DNA from: Winogradskyella pacifica
GTDB taxonomy: Bacteria; Bacteroidota; Bacteroidia; Flavobacteriales; Flavobacteriaceae
DNA: 64,000 nucleotides
Direction of reading: 5' to 3'
Assembly (NCBI RefSeq): GCF_013403915.1
Contig: NZ_JABFDI010000007.1
Location: 1 to 64,000 of the forward strand
Both the position numbers and the translations under genes were made by a program. The stretch's first letter is position 1. Each line of letters starts with the position of its first letter. The notes beneath the pieces were generated by a model. The model searched no databases, had not been told where the DNA came from, and worked only from the letters and a program-made list of their open reading frames with translations. This document shows positions 46,914 to 57,100 of the stretch, one piece after another.

Positions 46914-47940
46914 TTAAATTTAAGGTTAGATGCACTCTGTAATACGAATTGTCTTCTTCTATGGCCAACTCATGATTGTTTTTATACAAATAATTTAGTT
47001 GATTTTTTATGTTCTCTAATCCGACTCCAGAGTTCTTATCGTCGCGTTTATATAAGCCTATTATATTTTCTACGTTTAAGCTTAATTTATTATTGTCGAC
47101 GACTATTTTTATATCTATATGTGTATTTCCTTTATAATCTGTGCCGTACTTAAACGCATTTTCAATAAAGGAAATTAATAGCAAAGAATAGATTTTTAAA
47201 TTTCTTGTCTCTCCTTTTATGTTAAGTTTAACAGCTTCAGTATTTTTGAGTCGCAACCGCTGTAACGCAATATAATTCTTAATGTAATTTATTTCTTTCT
47301 CTAATGTGACTTGCTCATTTCCTGCTTCATAAAGCATATAGCGCATTAACTCTGATAATGTTATTACTGCTTCTGGTGCATCATCAGATTTACTTCTCAC
47401 TAAAGCATAAATACTATTAAGTGAATTGAATAAAAAGTGCGGATTTAATTGATTTCTTAAAAACTGTAACTTAATCTCTTTTTGTTCATTTTCTAATTCT
47501 TTAGACAACCGATCGCGTTTATAAAAGTCTACAACCAAACTAAAAATACCACCTAAAAGAAAAATAGTTAATGAAAAGACTAAAGGTATAGCATGTCGTA
47601 TACCAAAAGGCCCTCCTGGTCTATTAGAGCGCATACCCATATTTCTGAACTCATCTCTTATTGGGTTTGAAATTAACACTTCACTCACATAATTATAGAG
47701 TGCCAAAAATAAAATAGACACTACAATGTAGAGGAACAGTTTGCGTTTTAGTAAAATATAGGGAACAAGAACTAAGTAGTTAACATAAAACAAAATGGGG
47801 TTCATTAATTGTTTTAAAAACACCTCATGAGGAATTTTACCTAAATTTAGATAAGCCGTTAATAAAGGAAATATACTAATACAAAGCCAAACAAGGATAT
47901 GTACAATAAATTCTTTATAAGATATGTTTTTAGTTAGCAT
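46888..47940 (-). CDS. LytS/YehU-type sensor histidine kinase
   Basis: This 350-residue protein has four transmembrane helices (about 10-30, 46-65, 68-88, 115-139), a coiled segment, and the His_kinase signature LRNQLNPHFLFNSLNS with His168. The ATPase part has SFIENAFKYGTDYKGN and GVGLENIKNQL. There is no large periplasmic sensor, so it probably senses a membrane-associated signal or a partner protein. It is coupled to the LytTR regulator by a 26-nt overlap and follows the DUF4907 gene by 20 nt. Confidence 0.94.
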   Translation of the reverse strand: MLTKNISYKEFIVHILVWLCISIFPLLTAYLNLGKIPHEVFLKQLMNPILFYVNYLVLVPYILLKRKLFLYIVVSILFLALYNYVSEVLISNPIRDEFRNMGMRSNRPGGPFGIRHAIPLVFSLTIFLLGGIFSLVVDFYKRDRLSKELENEQKEIKLQFLRNQLNPHFLFNSLNSIYALVRSKSDDAPEAVITLSELMRYMLYEAGNEQVTLEKEINYIKNYIALQRLRLKNTEAVKLNIKGETRNLKIYSLLLISFIENAFKYGTDYKGNTHIDIKIVVDNNKLSLNVENIIGLYKRDDKNSGVGLENIKNQLNYLYKNNHELAIEEDNSYYRVHLTLNLNDNEVHNN

Positions 47941-47960
47941 GTACTATTTAATAACGTCTT

Positions 47961-48311
47961 TTATATTCGCTTAAAATGTATGGCATTAGCATCTAAATCT
48001 TTTATACTAACCACAGGCATTTTGTTTTCTATAAGCTTACGCATTACAAGATTTCCGATTTTTTCGGCATCTGCTTTAGATGTAAAACCTTGTTGTCCTT
48101 TTACGGCAGGAATGTATTCTTGACGAATAAATAAATTATCGTCATTATACACCTCATAGATCCAAAAGCTATCTTGTTCTATTACCTGTAAAGCAAAAGA
48201 TGTTTCATTTACGGCATTCTTTTCAACATTTCCAGATTGGAAATAAAAGAATGCTACACATAAAATTATAATGCCTAAAAATACAGCTTTACTGTTATAC
48301 TTATTTTTCAT
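47961..48311 (-). CDS. DUF4907 family protein
   Basis: This 116-residue protein has one N-terminal hydrophobic segment (VFLGIIILCVAFFYF) and a small domain with FALQVIEQDSFWIYEVY, EYIPAVKGQQGFTSKADAEKIG and ENKMPVVSIKDL. This matches my memory of DUF4907. It is probably a membrane-anchored periplasmic protein. It lies 20 nt upstream of the LytS kinase, so it is a candidate input for that system. A terminator-like hairpin stands just before its start. Confidence 0.82.
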   Translation of the reverse strand: MKNKYNSKAVFLGIIILCVAFFYFQSGNVEKNAVNETSFALQVIEQDSFWIYEVYNDDNLFIRQEYIPAVKGQQGFTSKADAEKIGNLVMRKLIENKMPVVSIKDLDANAIHFKRI

Positions 48312-48331
48312 CTCATATATTATTAAAAAAA

Positions 48332-48371
48332 GAGTCAGAATTAATGAAGGATATCAACATTCTCCTGACTC
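48332..48371 (-). terminator. Terminator between Kelch and DUF4907 genes
   Basis: GAGTCAG (48332-48338) pairs perfectly with CTGACTC (48365-48371). On the minus strand the stem is followed directly by CTTTTTTT. The T-run ends about 14 nt before the DUF4907 start codon, so it would stop leftward transcripts from the Kelch gene or act as a read-through control point. Confidence 0.75.
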
Positions 48372-48377
48372 TAAGTT

Positions 48378-48409
48378 GGCTATTACTCTCAATCACTAAA
48401 GTAATAGCC
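48378..48409. promoter_or_regulatory. Second hairpin in the Kelch-DUF4907 gap
   Basis: GGCTATTAC (48378-48386) pairs perfectly with GTAATAGCC (48401-48409) around 14 nt. No T-run follows. It sits between the Kelch stop and the terminator and could be a stabilising 3' stem or part of an RNA switch; no riboswitch family is recognised. Confidence 0.4.
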
Positions 48410-48438
48410 CATCAACCAATCTAATCTCCCTTTATATT

Positions 48439-49446
48439 TTAATTATCGTCGTCGTCTTGTTCTGCATTAGGGAAAAACTCCATGTTATCATCTAAATACA
48501 AAGTACCGTTTCTACCTAGGGCTACGAAGGCACGGGCACCATCACTAAACGCTATAGCATCACGCCTTGCAAACAACTCAAAAGGTGTTTTTTCTACCCA
48601 GCTTCCAGACGATGGAGTATATTCGTAAACCGTGCTTAAACTTCCAGAATATTCACCACAGGCCACATAACCTTTACCATTCATTGTAAAAGCTACAGCA
48701 TTGGATCGGTACACATAGTCCTCGTCATCGTCATCAACATCTGTAAGTTGCGTCCAGGCTTCAGTATCTAAATTAAATGACCAAAAATCAGTCTCGTACA
48801 CTCCATTACTGACACCTGTTGCTAAATAGACGTCGTTGCCAATTGTAAAGGTGACACCATCTTTTCTTTTGTCTCCTCCAAAACCAAACACTTCCTCCCA
48901 CGAATCTGAAATTGGGTTGTATTTCCAGAAGTCTTTTTTATCACTTCCGTCGTTTCCTGTACCTACATAACCATAGGAATCAGATCCAAATCCAACGGCA
49001 CCGTATCTTGCTGAACCACCGAAATCGGCAATGGTTGTCCAGCTATTAGTATCGACATTATATTTATAAAAATCAGACAGCTCATCATTAGTATCACCAT
49101 TATAACCTGTACCCACGTAACCATCGTTACCGATAGCAAAAGATGTTGCAGAACTTCTTTCTAATCCAGGAAAGTCTGATAATTGTTGCCAAGAATTGGT
49201 ATCCATATTATAAGCCCAAAAATCTTTATAATAATCACTACCATCATAACCGGTTCCCATATAGCCAACATTACCAATGGTAAAAGCTGTAGAGCTGCTT
49301 CTCGACTCTTCATTAAATGTCGATTTCTTTACCCAGTTTCCTAAAGTGTCATCATCATCGTCATCACTATTACAACTAGAAAACAACGCCAATACGGCAC
49401 CGAAATAAAGTAATCTTATGGCTGATTTGTTATTCATTTTTCTCAT
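48439..49446 (-). CDS. Kelch-repeat surface lipoprotein
   Basis: This 335-residue protein has a lipoprotein signal (LLYFGAVLALFSSC) followed at once by NSDDDDDD, an acidic stretch of the kind that directs Bacteroidota lipoproteins to the cell surface. The body consists of six Kelch-like blades of about 45 residues, each with a GYxGTG core and a WxxYN...SW pair, forming a likely six-bladed beta-propeller. No catalytic residues are obvious. It follows the outer-membrane protein gene by 1 nt and is followed by two hairpins. Confidence 0.9.
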   Translation of the reverse strand: MRKMNNKSAIRLLYFGAVLALFSSCNSDDDDDDTLGNWVKKSTFNEESRSSSTAFTIGNVGYMGTGYDGSDYYKDFWAYNMDTNSWQQLSDFPGLERSSATSFAIGNDGYVGTGYNGDTNDELSDFYKYNVDTNSWTTIADFGGSARYGAVGFGSDSYGYVGTGNDGSDKKDFWKYNPISDSWEEVFGFGGDKRKDGVTFTIGNDVYLATGVSNGVYETDFWSFNLDTEAWTQLTDVDDDDEDYVYRSNAVAFTMNGKGYVACGEYSGSLSTVYEYTPSSGSWVEKTPFELFARRDAIAFSDGARAFVALGRNGTLYLDDNMEFFPNAEQDDDDN

Positions 49447-49447
49447 T

Positions 49448-50347
49448 TTACTTCTTATTTATATTAAAACTAATTCCTATGTTTAAGGATAATGATTCCT
49501 TAGAATCAAAATCATATATGGTATTATCGTTTTCACTTAACGTCAGCTCACTTGCTAATAAATACCCCATATTAAAATGGGTAGACCAATTATCATCAAA
49601 ACGGAATTGATATCCCAATCCTAATTTCAAGGCTTTAAATTCTAGTTCAGAATTATAAACGACCTCATTATTTGTCATGCTAAAGTCTGAAGTATTATTA
49701 GCATAAATAGATTCGGGTTCTGCTTTAAAATCAAAACTATTCTGCTCGTTTAGTTTATAAAACACACCTGTTACAGGCATTCCTATTTCGTATCTCAATT
49801 TGTCATTGACATGTTTAGAATACGATAGTAAAGGGTAAAAATTAGGCTTACCAAACAATGAACCGTAACCTGCACCTATTTTTAAGGATGATTTAAGTCC
49901 GTCTTTATCCCAAGTCTTTGTAAAGCTTCCTGCATAACTCAATATAAAATCGTCGCTAGAAATGGCTTCATTAAATGTTGAAGACACATACGGTGCTACA
50001 GTGACATTTACATCCCAATTATTACGTAGCGCTTTTTTATACCTTGCAAATAGCTCTATACTGTGTAATTCTTCAAATGCACTATAATCGTGAAACCGAT
50101 CGTACGCATCAAAATCTAAACTATTATTAGTGTAGCTCATACCAAAACCAATGGTTGGTTTATCTAATACAGATGTAAAATCTATAGTTACTGATTTCGT
50201 ATCTAATTGAACGTCGTTCAAATTAAGATAACTGCTATACTCTAATGCCATTACATCTCCTGCATGGGTAGTAGTGAACATTTTCTGCCCATACGACACC
50301 ATAGAGACTAGGCTAAAGGTTAAATAATGTAATGTCTTTTTTCTCAT
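49448..50347 (-). CDS. Outer-membrane beta-barrel protein (DUF6268-like)
   Basis: This 299-residue protein has a signal peptide (MRKKTLHYLTFSLVSMVSYGQ). Alternating aromatic strands (TIGFGMSYTNNSLDF, SIELFARYKKALRNNW, LKIGAGYGSLFG, LKLGLGYQFRFDD, LSLNIGISFNINKK) indicate an outer-membrane barrel. The family assignment to DUF6268 is tentative. It is the first gene of the leftward cassette with the Kelch lipoprotein, DUF4907 and the LytS/LytTR pair, which suggests a sensed surface function. Confidence 0.8.
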   Translation of the reverse strand: MRKKTLHYLTFSLVSMVSYGQKMFTTTHAGDVMALEYSSYLNLNDVQLDTKSVTIDFTSVLDKPTIGFGMSYTNNSLDFDAYDRFHDYSAFEELHSIELFARYKKALRNNWDVNVTVAPYVSSTFNEAISSDDFILSYAGSFTKTWDKDGLKSSLKIGAGYGSLFGKPNFYPLLSYSKHVNDKLRYEIGMPVTGVFYKLNEQNSFDFKAEPESIYANNTSDFSMTNNEVVYNSELEFKALKLGLGYQFRFDDNWSTHFNMGYLLASELTLSENDNTIYDFDSKESLSLNIGISFNINKK

Positions 50348-50561
50348 CGGCTGCTAACTTACTACCACAATCTTTTACAACAATTACAAAATATACCTAG
50401 ACTCTTTTTTTATAGACAAACCCCAAATTTTAATCTACAAAACCAATTATGAATTTTAATCGTATAAATGTCCCTTTTTGTAGATACATATATGCCATAG
50501 GTATATTAGACTTTTTATTACCTCAATTGGGTAGTTGATTTGTAGAAATTATACAAAACAA

Positions 50562-51860
50562 ATGCTGAAATCCTTTCTAAAATTACTGACAGTTATTATC
50601 ACTTTAATGGTCATCATATCTTGTTCTGCAGACGCTGAAGATGAAAACTTAGTTGCAGGTGAAGACTTTACAGGTACCAACATAAGGGTGTTATCTATTG
50701 ATACGTTTTCTGTAAAACTATCGACTATGAAATTTGATTCTATTACAACCTCAACAAGCGAGCGCTTATTAGTTGGTAAATATCAGGATGATGATATGGG
50801 AATTGCAAATACCTCAACTTATATTCAGATTAGTCCTTCTTCTTATTACTTAGATAATGATGCTATTTTAGATAGTGTTGGTTTAGTGCTTGGGTATGAC
50901 ACCTACTATTACAATGACACCACGCAGGTGGCCACTCTTAATATTCATAAACTCACCGACAAAATGAGTTCTGATGACACCTTTTTCTACAACACCACAG
51001 AGACGGCTTACGAAACAACTCCTTTAGCCCAGAAAACGTACTACCCAACTCCAAATAGAGATTCGATTTCTATAACGCTACCTTACAGCTTTGGTGAAAA
51101 CCTATTTAATGCTATTAGAGATAACAATATTACAGATCAAGAATCCTTATACCAGCAATTAAAAGGACTAACCATACAACCTGGCACAGATGACAATGCT
51201 TCTGTCATTGGCTTTTCAACAGACATTAGCACTAGTTACCTTCGATTTTATTATACCATTCCAGATGAGTTAGTAACCGATGAATACACCTATGATATGT
51301 CGATTAACACCTATTATAATCACATAGAAAGTGATGTTACAGGCTTACCTCTAGAAGCTATTGATGGCCAAGAATACAATTTATCGTCATCGGAAAGTGG
51401 AAATATTAGTTACAACCAAGCTGGCACAGGGTATGTAACTCGAATTGAATTTCCAACAATTAAAGAGTTATATAACTTAGGTGTAGAAGGCACCATATTA
51501 GATGCCACACTTTATATAGAACCGAATTCAGCATCACATTCTGATATTCACCCTTTAAGCGAAACATTGTTACTATATACTATAGATCAAAATAATGATT
51601 TAGCTAGCCAAATTAGTAATAGTGTAGATGTGGTCACCGCAACTACAACTAATGTAGATTCAGAATTTAATCAAATTGCATTTACAGTACCTGTTATAGA
51701 TTTTATAGATCAAAAACTAAGTGAGAGTCCTGTGACTAAAGATGCCCTTATTTTAATTCCTACAGACTATAATTCTACTATTAATAAAACCATTTTTAAC
51801 GACAGTCAGCGATCTGGCTTTAATACCAAATTAGTTATAACCTATGCACTATATGAATAA
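50562..51860 (+). CDS. DUF4270 family lipoprotein
   Basis: The chosen start is MLKSFLKLLTVIITLMVIISC, giving a lipoprotein signal of the right length; an earlier Met at 50535 adds nine polar residues. The body of about 432 residues has the DUF4270 pattern: TFSVKLSTMKFDSITTSTSERLLVG near the N-terminus, a Tyr/Asp/Thr-rich middle, and LILIPTDYNSTINKTIFND near the end. The role is not established; members are outer-membrane lipoproteins of Flavobacteriia. It overlaps the porin-like gene by a few nt. Confidence 0.87.
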   Translation: MLKSFLKLLTVIITLMVIISCSADAEDENLVAGEDFTGTNIRVLSIDTFSVKLSTMKFDSITTSTSERLLVGKYQDDDMGIANTSTYIQISPSSYYLDNDAILDSVGLVLGYDTYYYNDTTQVATLNIHKLTDKMSSDDTFFYNTTETAYETTPLAQKTYYPTPNRDSISITLPYSFGENLFNAIRDNNITDQESLYQQLKGLTIQPGTDDNASVIGFSTDISTSYLRFYYTIPDELVTDEYTYDMSINTYYNHIESDVTGLPLEAIDGQEYNLSSSESGNISYNQAGTGYVTRIEFPTIKELYNLGVEGTILDATLYIEPNSASHSDIHPLSETLLLYTIDQNNDLASQISNSVDVVTATTTNVDSEFNQIAFTVPVIDFIDQKLSESPVTKDALILIPTDYNSTINKTIFNDSQRSGFNTKLVITYALYE

Positions 51861-53088
51861 ATATCCATCCCTAATGTTTTTCGTACTACTGTTTGGGTTA
51901 CAAGGTTACTCTCAGTCTAGTAACCTAACGGGCTCACCATACTCGCTTTTTGGTTTGGGTGTAGAAAGTAATTCTGGTACAGGTAGAAATAGTGGACTAG
52001 GTAATACTGGTATTTCCTTAGATGCTAACTATGGTATTAATCTTTACAATCCTGCTGCTTTTGCTACTCTAAAAGAAAATGAAATCACCTTTGATTTTGG
52101 TGGTGCTGCGGAATTCAATAATCTTACGGGCGACAACGTCAGTGAACAAAGAACAACCTACAATTTTACCAATATCTCAATAGCCTTTAATCATAACAAC
52201 GACTACGGTATTGGTTTAACTCTAAAACCATCTACTACTGTTGGGTACTCCTTAATTGGTTTGGAGAATAATATTGAAGGTAGTTCAGAACAATTTACAA
52301 CGAACATAGGCGGTAATGGTGGTATAAGTGAATTACGATTAGATTATGCCAGAACAGTCTTCAAAAATTTTAATGTAGGTATAAAAGCATCGTATTTATT
52401 TGGAAAAATAGAAGAAAATGAATCCATAGTAACCACAAACAGTTATTTAGAAATTAACGAAACTAATTATTATAGTGGTGCGCAATTGGGGGTCGGTTTA
52501 CAATACAAGTTATTAGACAGACATAATTTTGGCTTGACTTTAGATTTACCTACCGTATTAAAAGGTACAAAAGATGTTCTTGTTGGCAAATATTCAAATG
52601 CCGCGTACAGTATATTGGAAGAAACAGAAGACGAATCCGTTGATAGTTTTTATCTCCCTTTAAAACTAGGCTTTGGTTATAGCACAAAATTTAAGAATCT
52701 ACTATTAACTGCTGATTATAAGAAAAATTTCTGGGGAGCTACAAATCAGTCTGATGCCATAGGAGATTATACCGATCAAAATATTTTTGGCTTAGGAGCG
52801 TCTTATGCTGTAGACCCAACGAGTTATAAATTTTGGAAACGTGTGGATTTTAGAATGGGATTAAATTACAATTCGGGTTACCTTAAAGTCGATGACACCA
52901 ATATTGACACCTATTCCGCTTCCTTTGGTATTGGTTTGCCTATTGGTAAACAATCGCTATTAAATGTTTCTTATACCCTAGCTAAAAAAGGAACTACAGA
53001 TAGTATTCTAATTCAAGAATATGTAAACACCTTAAACATTAATATTTCATTATCTGATTTATGGTTTCAAAAACGAAAGTTTAACTAG
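51853..53088 (+). CDS. Outer-membrane porin-like beta-barrel protein
   Basis: This protein of about 411 residues starts at MNKYPSLMFFVLLFGLQGYS, a good signal peptide; a Met three codons upstream is possible. SPYSLFGLGVESNSGTGRNSGLGNTGISL and LYNPAAFATL are typical of FadL/PorV-like outer-membrane proteins. Repeated glycine-aromatic strands follow to the end. It overlaps the DUF4270 gene by 8 nt, so the lipoprotein and the barrel may form a unit. It converges on the PorP/SprF gene with a 12-nt gap. Confidence 0.85.
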   Translation: MNKYPSLMFFVLLFGLQGYSQSSNLTGSPYSLFGLGVESNSGTGRNSGLGNTGISLDANYGINLYNPAAFATLKENEITFDFGGAAEFNNLTGDNVSEQRTTYNFTNISIAFNHNNDYGIGLTLKPSTTVGYSLIGLENNIEGSSEQFTTNIGGNGGISELRLDYARTVFKNFNVGIKASYLFGKIEENESIVTTNSYLEINETNYYSGAQLGVGLQYKLLDRHNFGLTLDLPTVLKGTKDVLVGKYSNAAYSILEETEDESVDSFYLPLKLGFGYSTKFKNLLLTADYKKNFWGATNQSDAIGDYTDQNIFGLGASYAVDPTSYKFWKRVDFRMGLNYNSGYLKVDDTNIDTYSASFGIGLPIGKQSLLNVSYTLAKKGTTDSILIQEYVNTLNINISLSDLWFQKRKFN

Positions 53089-53100
53089 TCTAAAGTGGTT

Positions 53101-54102
53101 TTAACGTTTGCGACTACGATTTGTTTTACAACGTCTACAAGGGGACAAATAGGTTACTGACACCTCATAGACTCCATTGGTTCGTCCTATTTTAGAGGTA
53201 TTCATATCATACGACAACCCGAACCTAAACTCTGTAAACTCTAACCCAAAGAACCCATTGACAGAGGTTAAAATGTGACTGTTCTCATCATTTTTAGCCG
53301 GATTGGTAGCTGCAGTCACACCAACAAGGAATTGATTAACAACAAACAATGCCCCGATATCTAAACGATTATATTCGCCTTGTTGCATGTAATTAGCGGT
53401 CATCATGATGCTGTAATCATTCATAAATGGAAATCTAAAATTACCATGCAAGGAATAGAAAATATCTAAGGGCACTTCTTCTCCATCTACAAATGAAATA
53501 TTAGGACGATTGAGATGCTTAGCAGAAGCTCCAAACCAATAGGTTAATCCATTGAACTCTTCTCTCTCAAAAACAAAACCTGCAGAAATATCTCCAAAAA
53601 ACACATTATCTAAAGTATTACTCAGTGGGTCTACAGACACAGGATTCACAACACCCGAATTAATATTTATTTGATCTGCCAAAGTAAGATTACTAAACCC
53701 TACATCTTTAAACCCAAGACCGACTTCTAAAGCGGGTCTAAAATACCAACCACCATCAAGATTAACTCGGTGTGCATAATTAGCATTAAGTTGATAATAA
53801 TTGTATTTGCTAAATGCTTCGTGTTGTCTTAAGAAATTTACTCCAACTCCGAAACCCAAACTTGGACCATAATCAAACGATTTATTGAGATAGGCATATT
53901 GCGTATCGACTCTTAGATCTAAATTTGGCCATTGTGTTCTGCTTAAGACTCCGGCAGCTATTCTATCGCTATCTTCAAAACCTGAAAACCCAGGATTTAT
54001 CGTTTCTTGTATATAGTTAGACTGTGTAAAAATAGGATCTTGAGCTTGTGCTTGAATCCCCACCAAAACCGCTATAATACTTATAATTCTTTTCAATGTC
54101 AT
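53101..54102 (-). CDS. PorP/SprF family T9SS-associated outer-membrane protein
   Basis: The start chosen is MTLKRIISIIAVLVGIQAQA, a clean signal peptide; the longer frame to 54210 runs into the upstream gene. The mature protein (about 315 residues) begins with QDPIFTQSNYIQETINPGFSG, the hallmark PorP/SprF start, and continues with GLGFKDVGF and GLEFTEFRFGLSYDMN strands. SprF-type proteins are needed for secretion of SprB-like adhesins through type IX. It lies 7 nt after the adhesin gene and is clearly paired with it. Confidence 0.93.
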   Translation of the reverse strand: MTLKRIISIIAVLVGIQAQAQDPIFTQSNYIQETINPGFSGFEDSDRIAAGVLSRTQWPNLDLRVDTQYAYLNKSFDYGPSLGFGVGVNFLRQHEAFSKYNYYQLNANYAHRVNLDGGWYFRPALEVGLGFKDVGFSNLTLADQININSGVVNPVSVDPLSNTLDNVFFGDISAGFVFEREEFNGLTYWFGASAKHLNRPNISFVDGEEVPLDIFYSLHGNFRFPFMNDYSIMMTANYMQQGEYNRLDIGALFVVNQFLVGVTAATNPAKNDENSHILTSVNGFFGLEFTEFRFGLSYDMNTSKIGRTNGVYEVSVTYLSPCRRCKTNRSRKR

Positions 54103-54109
54103 TTCGGTT

Positions 54110-57100
54110 TTATTTGATAAATACAAAAGCTCCTTGTTTCTTAATTTCATTTCCGTAAAAAGTCTTGGCCGTAAAAGTGTAATAGTAATTTCCGTTTTCG
54201 GCTTCTTCATCTTTCACTTTACCATCCCATCCGCGTATTGCATCACCCGACTCTTTATAAATAAGACTTCCCCAAGTATCAAAGACCGTCATTTCTAAAC
54301 TATTGAGTCCGATGTAAACAGGTCCAAAGAAATCATTTATACCGTCATCATTTGGAGTAAACGCATCTGGCATTATTAATTTATAACCTTCTTCAATAAT
54401 TAGGGTAATTGTTTTTTCGTACACACAACCAAAAGGATAGGTAACGGTTTGTTTTATCACATAACTTCCTGGTGTAAAATATGTGTGAAATGGATTTTCT
54501 TCACCCGAAAAACTACCATCTCCAAAGTCCCACAGTATGGTTTCATAGTGCCCTGTGGCTTCATTTATAAATTCAATCGGATCTTGAATCGCATAAATAC
54601 CATAATTTAAATAGCCAAAAGAAGAGGTATCATAATCTGCATCACCAAAAGTAGTTAACTCTACATTATAAGTGTAATTGATAGAACACCCAAAACTATC
54701 CGTAACTTCTAAAATGACTAAGCCATTTTCATCAGTCGTCATAAGTTCATTATTAACACCACTAACTGTTCCGCTAGACCAGCTATATTGAAATGGTGGT
54801 ACTCCGCCACTTGCTATAGCTATAAACGTTTGATCTATAGTTCTGGCATCACAATTCACATCAACTTGCTCTTCAACATTTAAAACCAAAGGCTCAAATC
54901 GTGTCACCTCCCAACTGCCTTCAATGGTACAGCCATTAACATCTGTAACTGTCGCTATGTATGTATTTGGTGGTACATCAACTAAATCTTCAGTCGTTGA
55001 ACCATTAGACCAAACCACATTAAAAGGCGGTGTTCCTCCTTGTATAAGTAAATTAATGGCACCGCTATTAGCATCCTCACATTCTAAGGCATTAGTAATT
55101 GTTGTAGATAAAGCCAATGGTAAAATATTATGGATGGTAAAACTCTCTTGAATAACACAAGGTACACCATCTGTAATGGTCACAGTATAAGTGCCTGGTG
55201 CTAAATTATTTCGTTCTGTTCCGGCCGTAGGGTCATCATCCCAAACTAGTGTTACAGGATCAATGCCTCCAACAAAATTTAAAGTGATACTCGCATCATT
55301 TTCACCAGCACAAGACATTTGTGTCACTTCGGGATCAATTAAAAACACAGGAGGTTCATCGATTATCACAGGAAATTGACGTTCGCAATTTTCAGCATCT
55401 GTAATGGTTATTGTATAAGTACCACCCGATAAATTAGTCTGACTATAACCTGATCCTAAATTACTCCATGCAACTGTATAGGGTGAAACACCACCTGAAA
55501 TTGAATTAATAATAATTGATCCATCATTATCCCCATAACATACAATTTGTGTTACACTAATATCGATATCTATTTGATCATTTTGAAGAATCTCGACCTC
55601 TAAAGTATCTGTACAACCGGAATTATCTGTGACCGTAAGATTATATATTCCTGCGATTAATGTATCTATATTCTGATTTGTACTTAAAAAACCATTCGGT
55701 CCGGTCCAAGCATATGTGTAATCCGTTCGACCTCCAATGAGGTTTACAGAGATTATTCCTGTAGCATCACCAAAACATAAGACATCTGTTTTAGAATCTA
55801 AAGTCACTTCTAATTCATCTGGTTCTTCCACATTAAAAGTAAGCGCTATTGGTCCACAAGAATTAGCATCAGTTACTGAAATGTTGTAATCTCCCGGTCC
55901 GAGGTCAGTCAAATCTTCATCTGTAGAAAATGGAGCACCATTCAATGTCCAAGTATACATATAAGGTGGAGTTCCACCTGAAACCTCAATGCTTATTTCA
56001 CCATCATTTGCACCAAAGCATGAAATAGTTTCGACATCAAAATCTACAGCGCTAAATAATAATTCATCTGGTTCTGTAATGGTTATAATTTCAGAATATG
56101 GACAACCTCCATCATCTACAATATCTAATGTGTAATCCCCAGCTTCAAGATTAGAAATATTTTGGTCTGTGCTAGAAAATCCGTTTGGCCCTGTCCAAGT
56201 GACATTATAATCATTTCCTGTTGAAAATGGAATACCACCGACAATGGTAATATCTATAGTTGCGGTATTCACTTGATAACATAAATTATGAATCACGCTC
56301 GACGTTACTGAAATGGATGGATTCACCGTAACCACAACTTCAAAATCTAAACCAGGACAATTTCCTGAGACTGGCGTTACCGTATATGTTACGGTTGCGG
56401 AATTGGTAGTTGTATTTTCTAAAAACTGAGATAGCGTTGCTATTGGTGTTAATTGCGCTGTGGCTCCTGTTATGCTTCCTGCAGGACTAACCACAGGAGT
56501 CGTCCAAGTGTACAATGTATTTAAGGGCACAATATCACCTGTATTCGTTGTGTCTGGAAAAAACTGAAACGTATTACCACTGCAAATCAACAGATCTGCA
56601 TCATCGATAATTGGCGTTTCATTAATAATAATTTCTGCTGTAGTTGAAATGATTTCAGTACAACCACCAGAACTAAACGTAATGACCGCATAATAGTACG
56701 TCGTTCCGATTGAAGTGACTTCTGGGTTGTATGTATCTGAAATTGCACCTGTAATAGCAGTACCAGTTGCAGTATCATCTACTCCATTTCGATACCATTG
56801 GTATGTTGCTGTACCTGTGCCATTGGTATAAGCGACTGTTAAAGCGGGAGTGGTTTCACCTAAACATATCTCATCAGACATAGGTTGTGCACTAAACTGT
56901 GCGCCTGCACTAATTTCAATCTCAGCGATGGCACTTGTCACGTCACAACCTGAAACATCTTGGGTTATGACACAGTAATAATACAGTGTTCCTACCGTGG
57001 TTGTTGGAGGAGTATAAATGTTTGATGTTGCTCCTGCTATTGATGTTCCGGAAGTGGCACCGTTTATTGTACTCACATACCATTGGTAAGATAAAGTACC

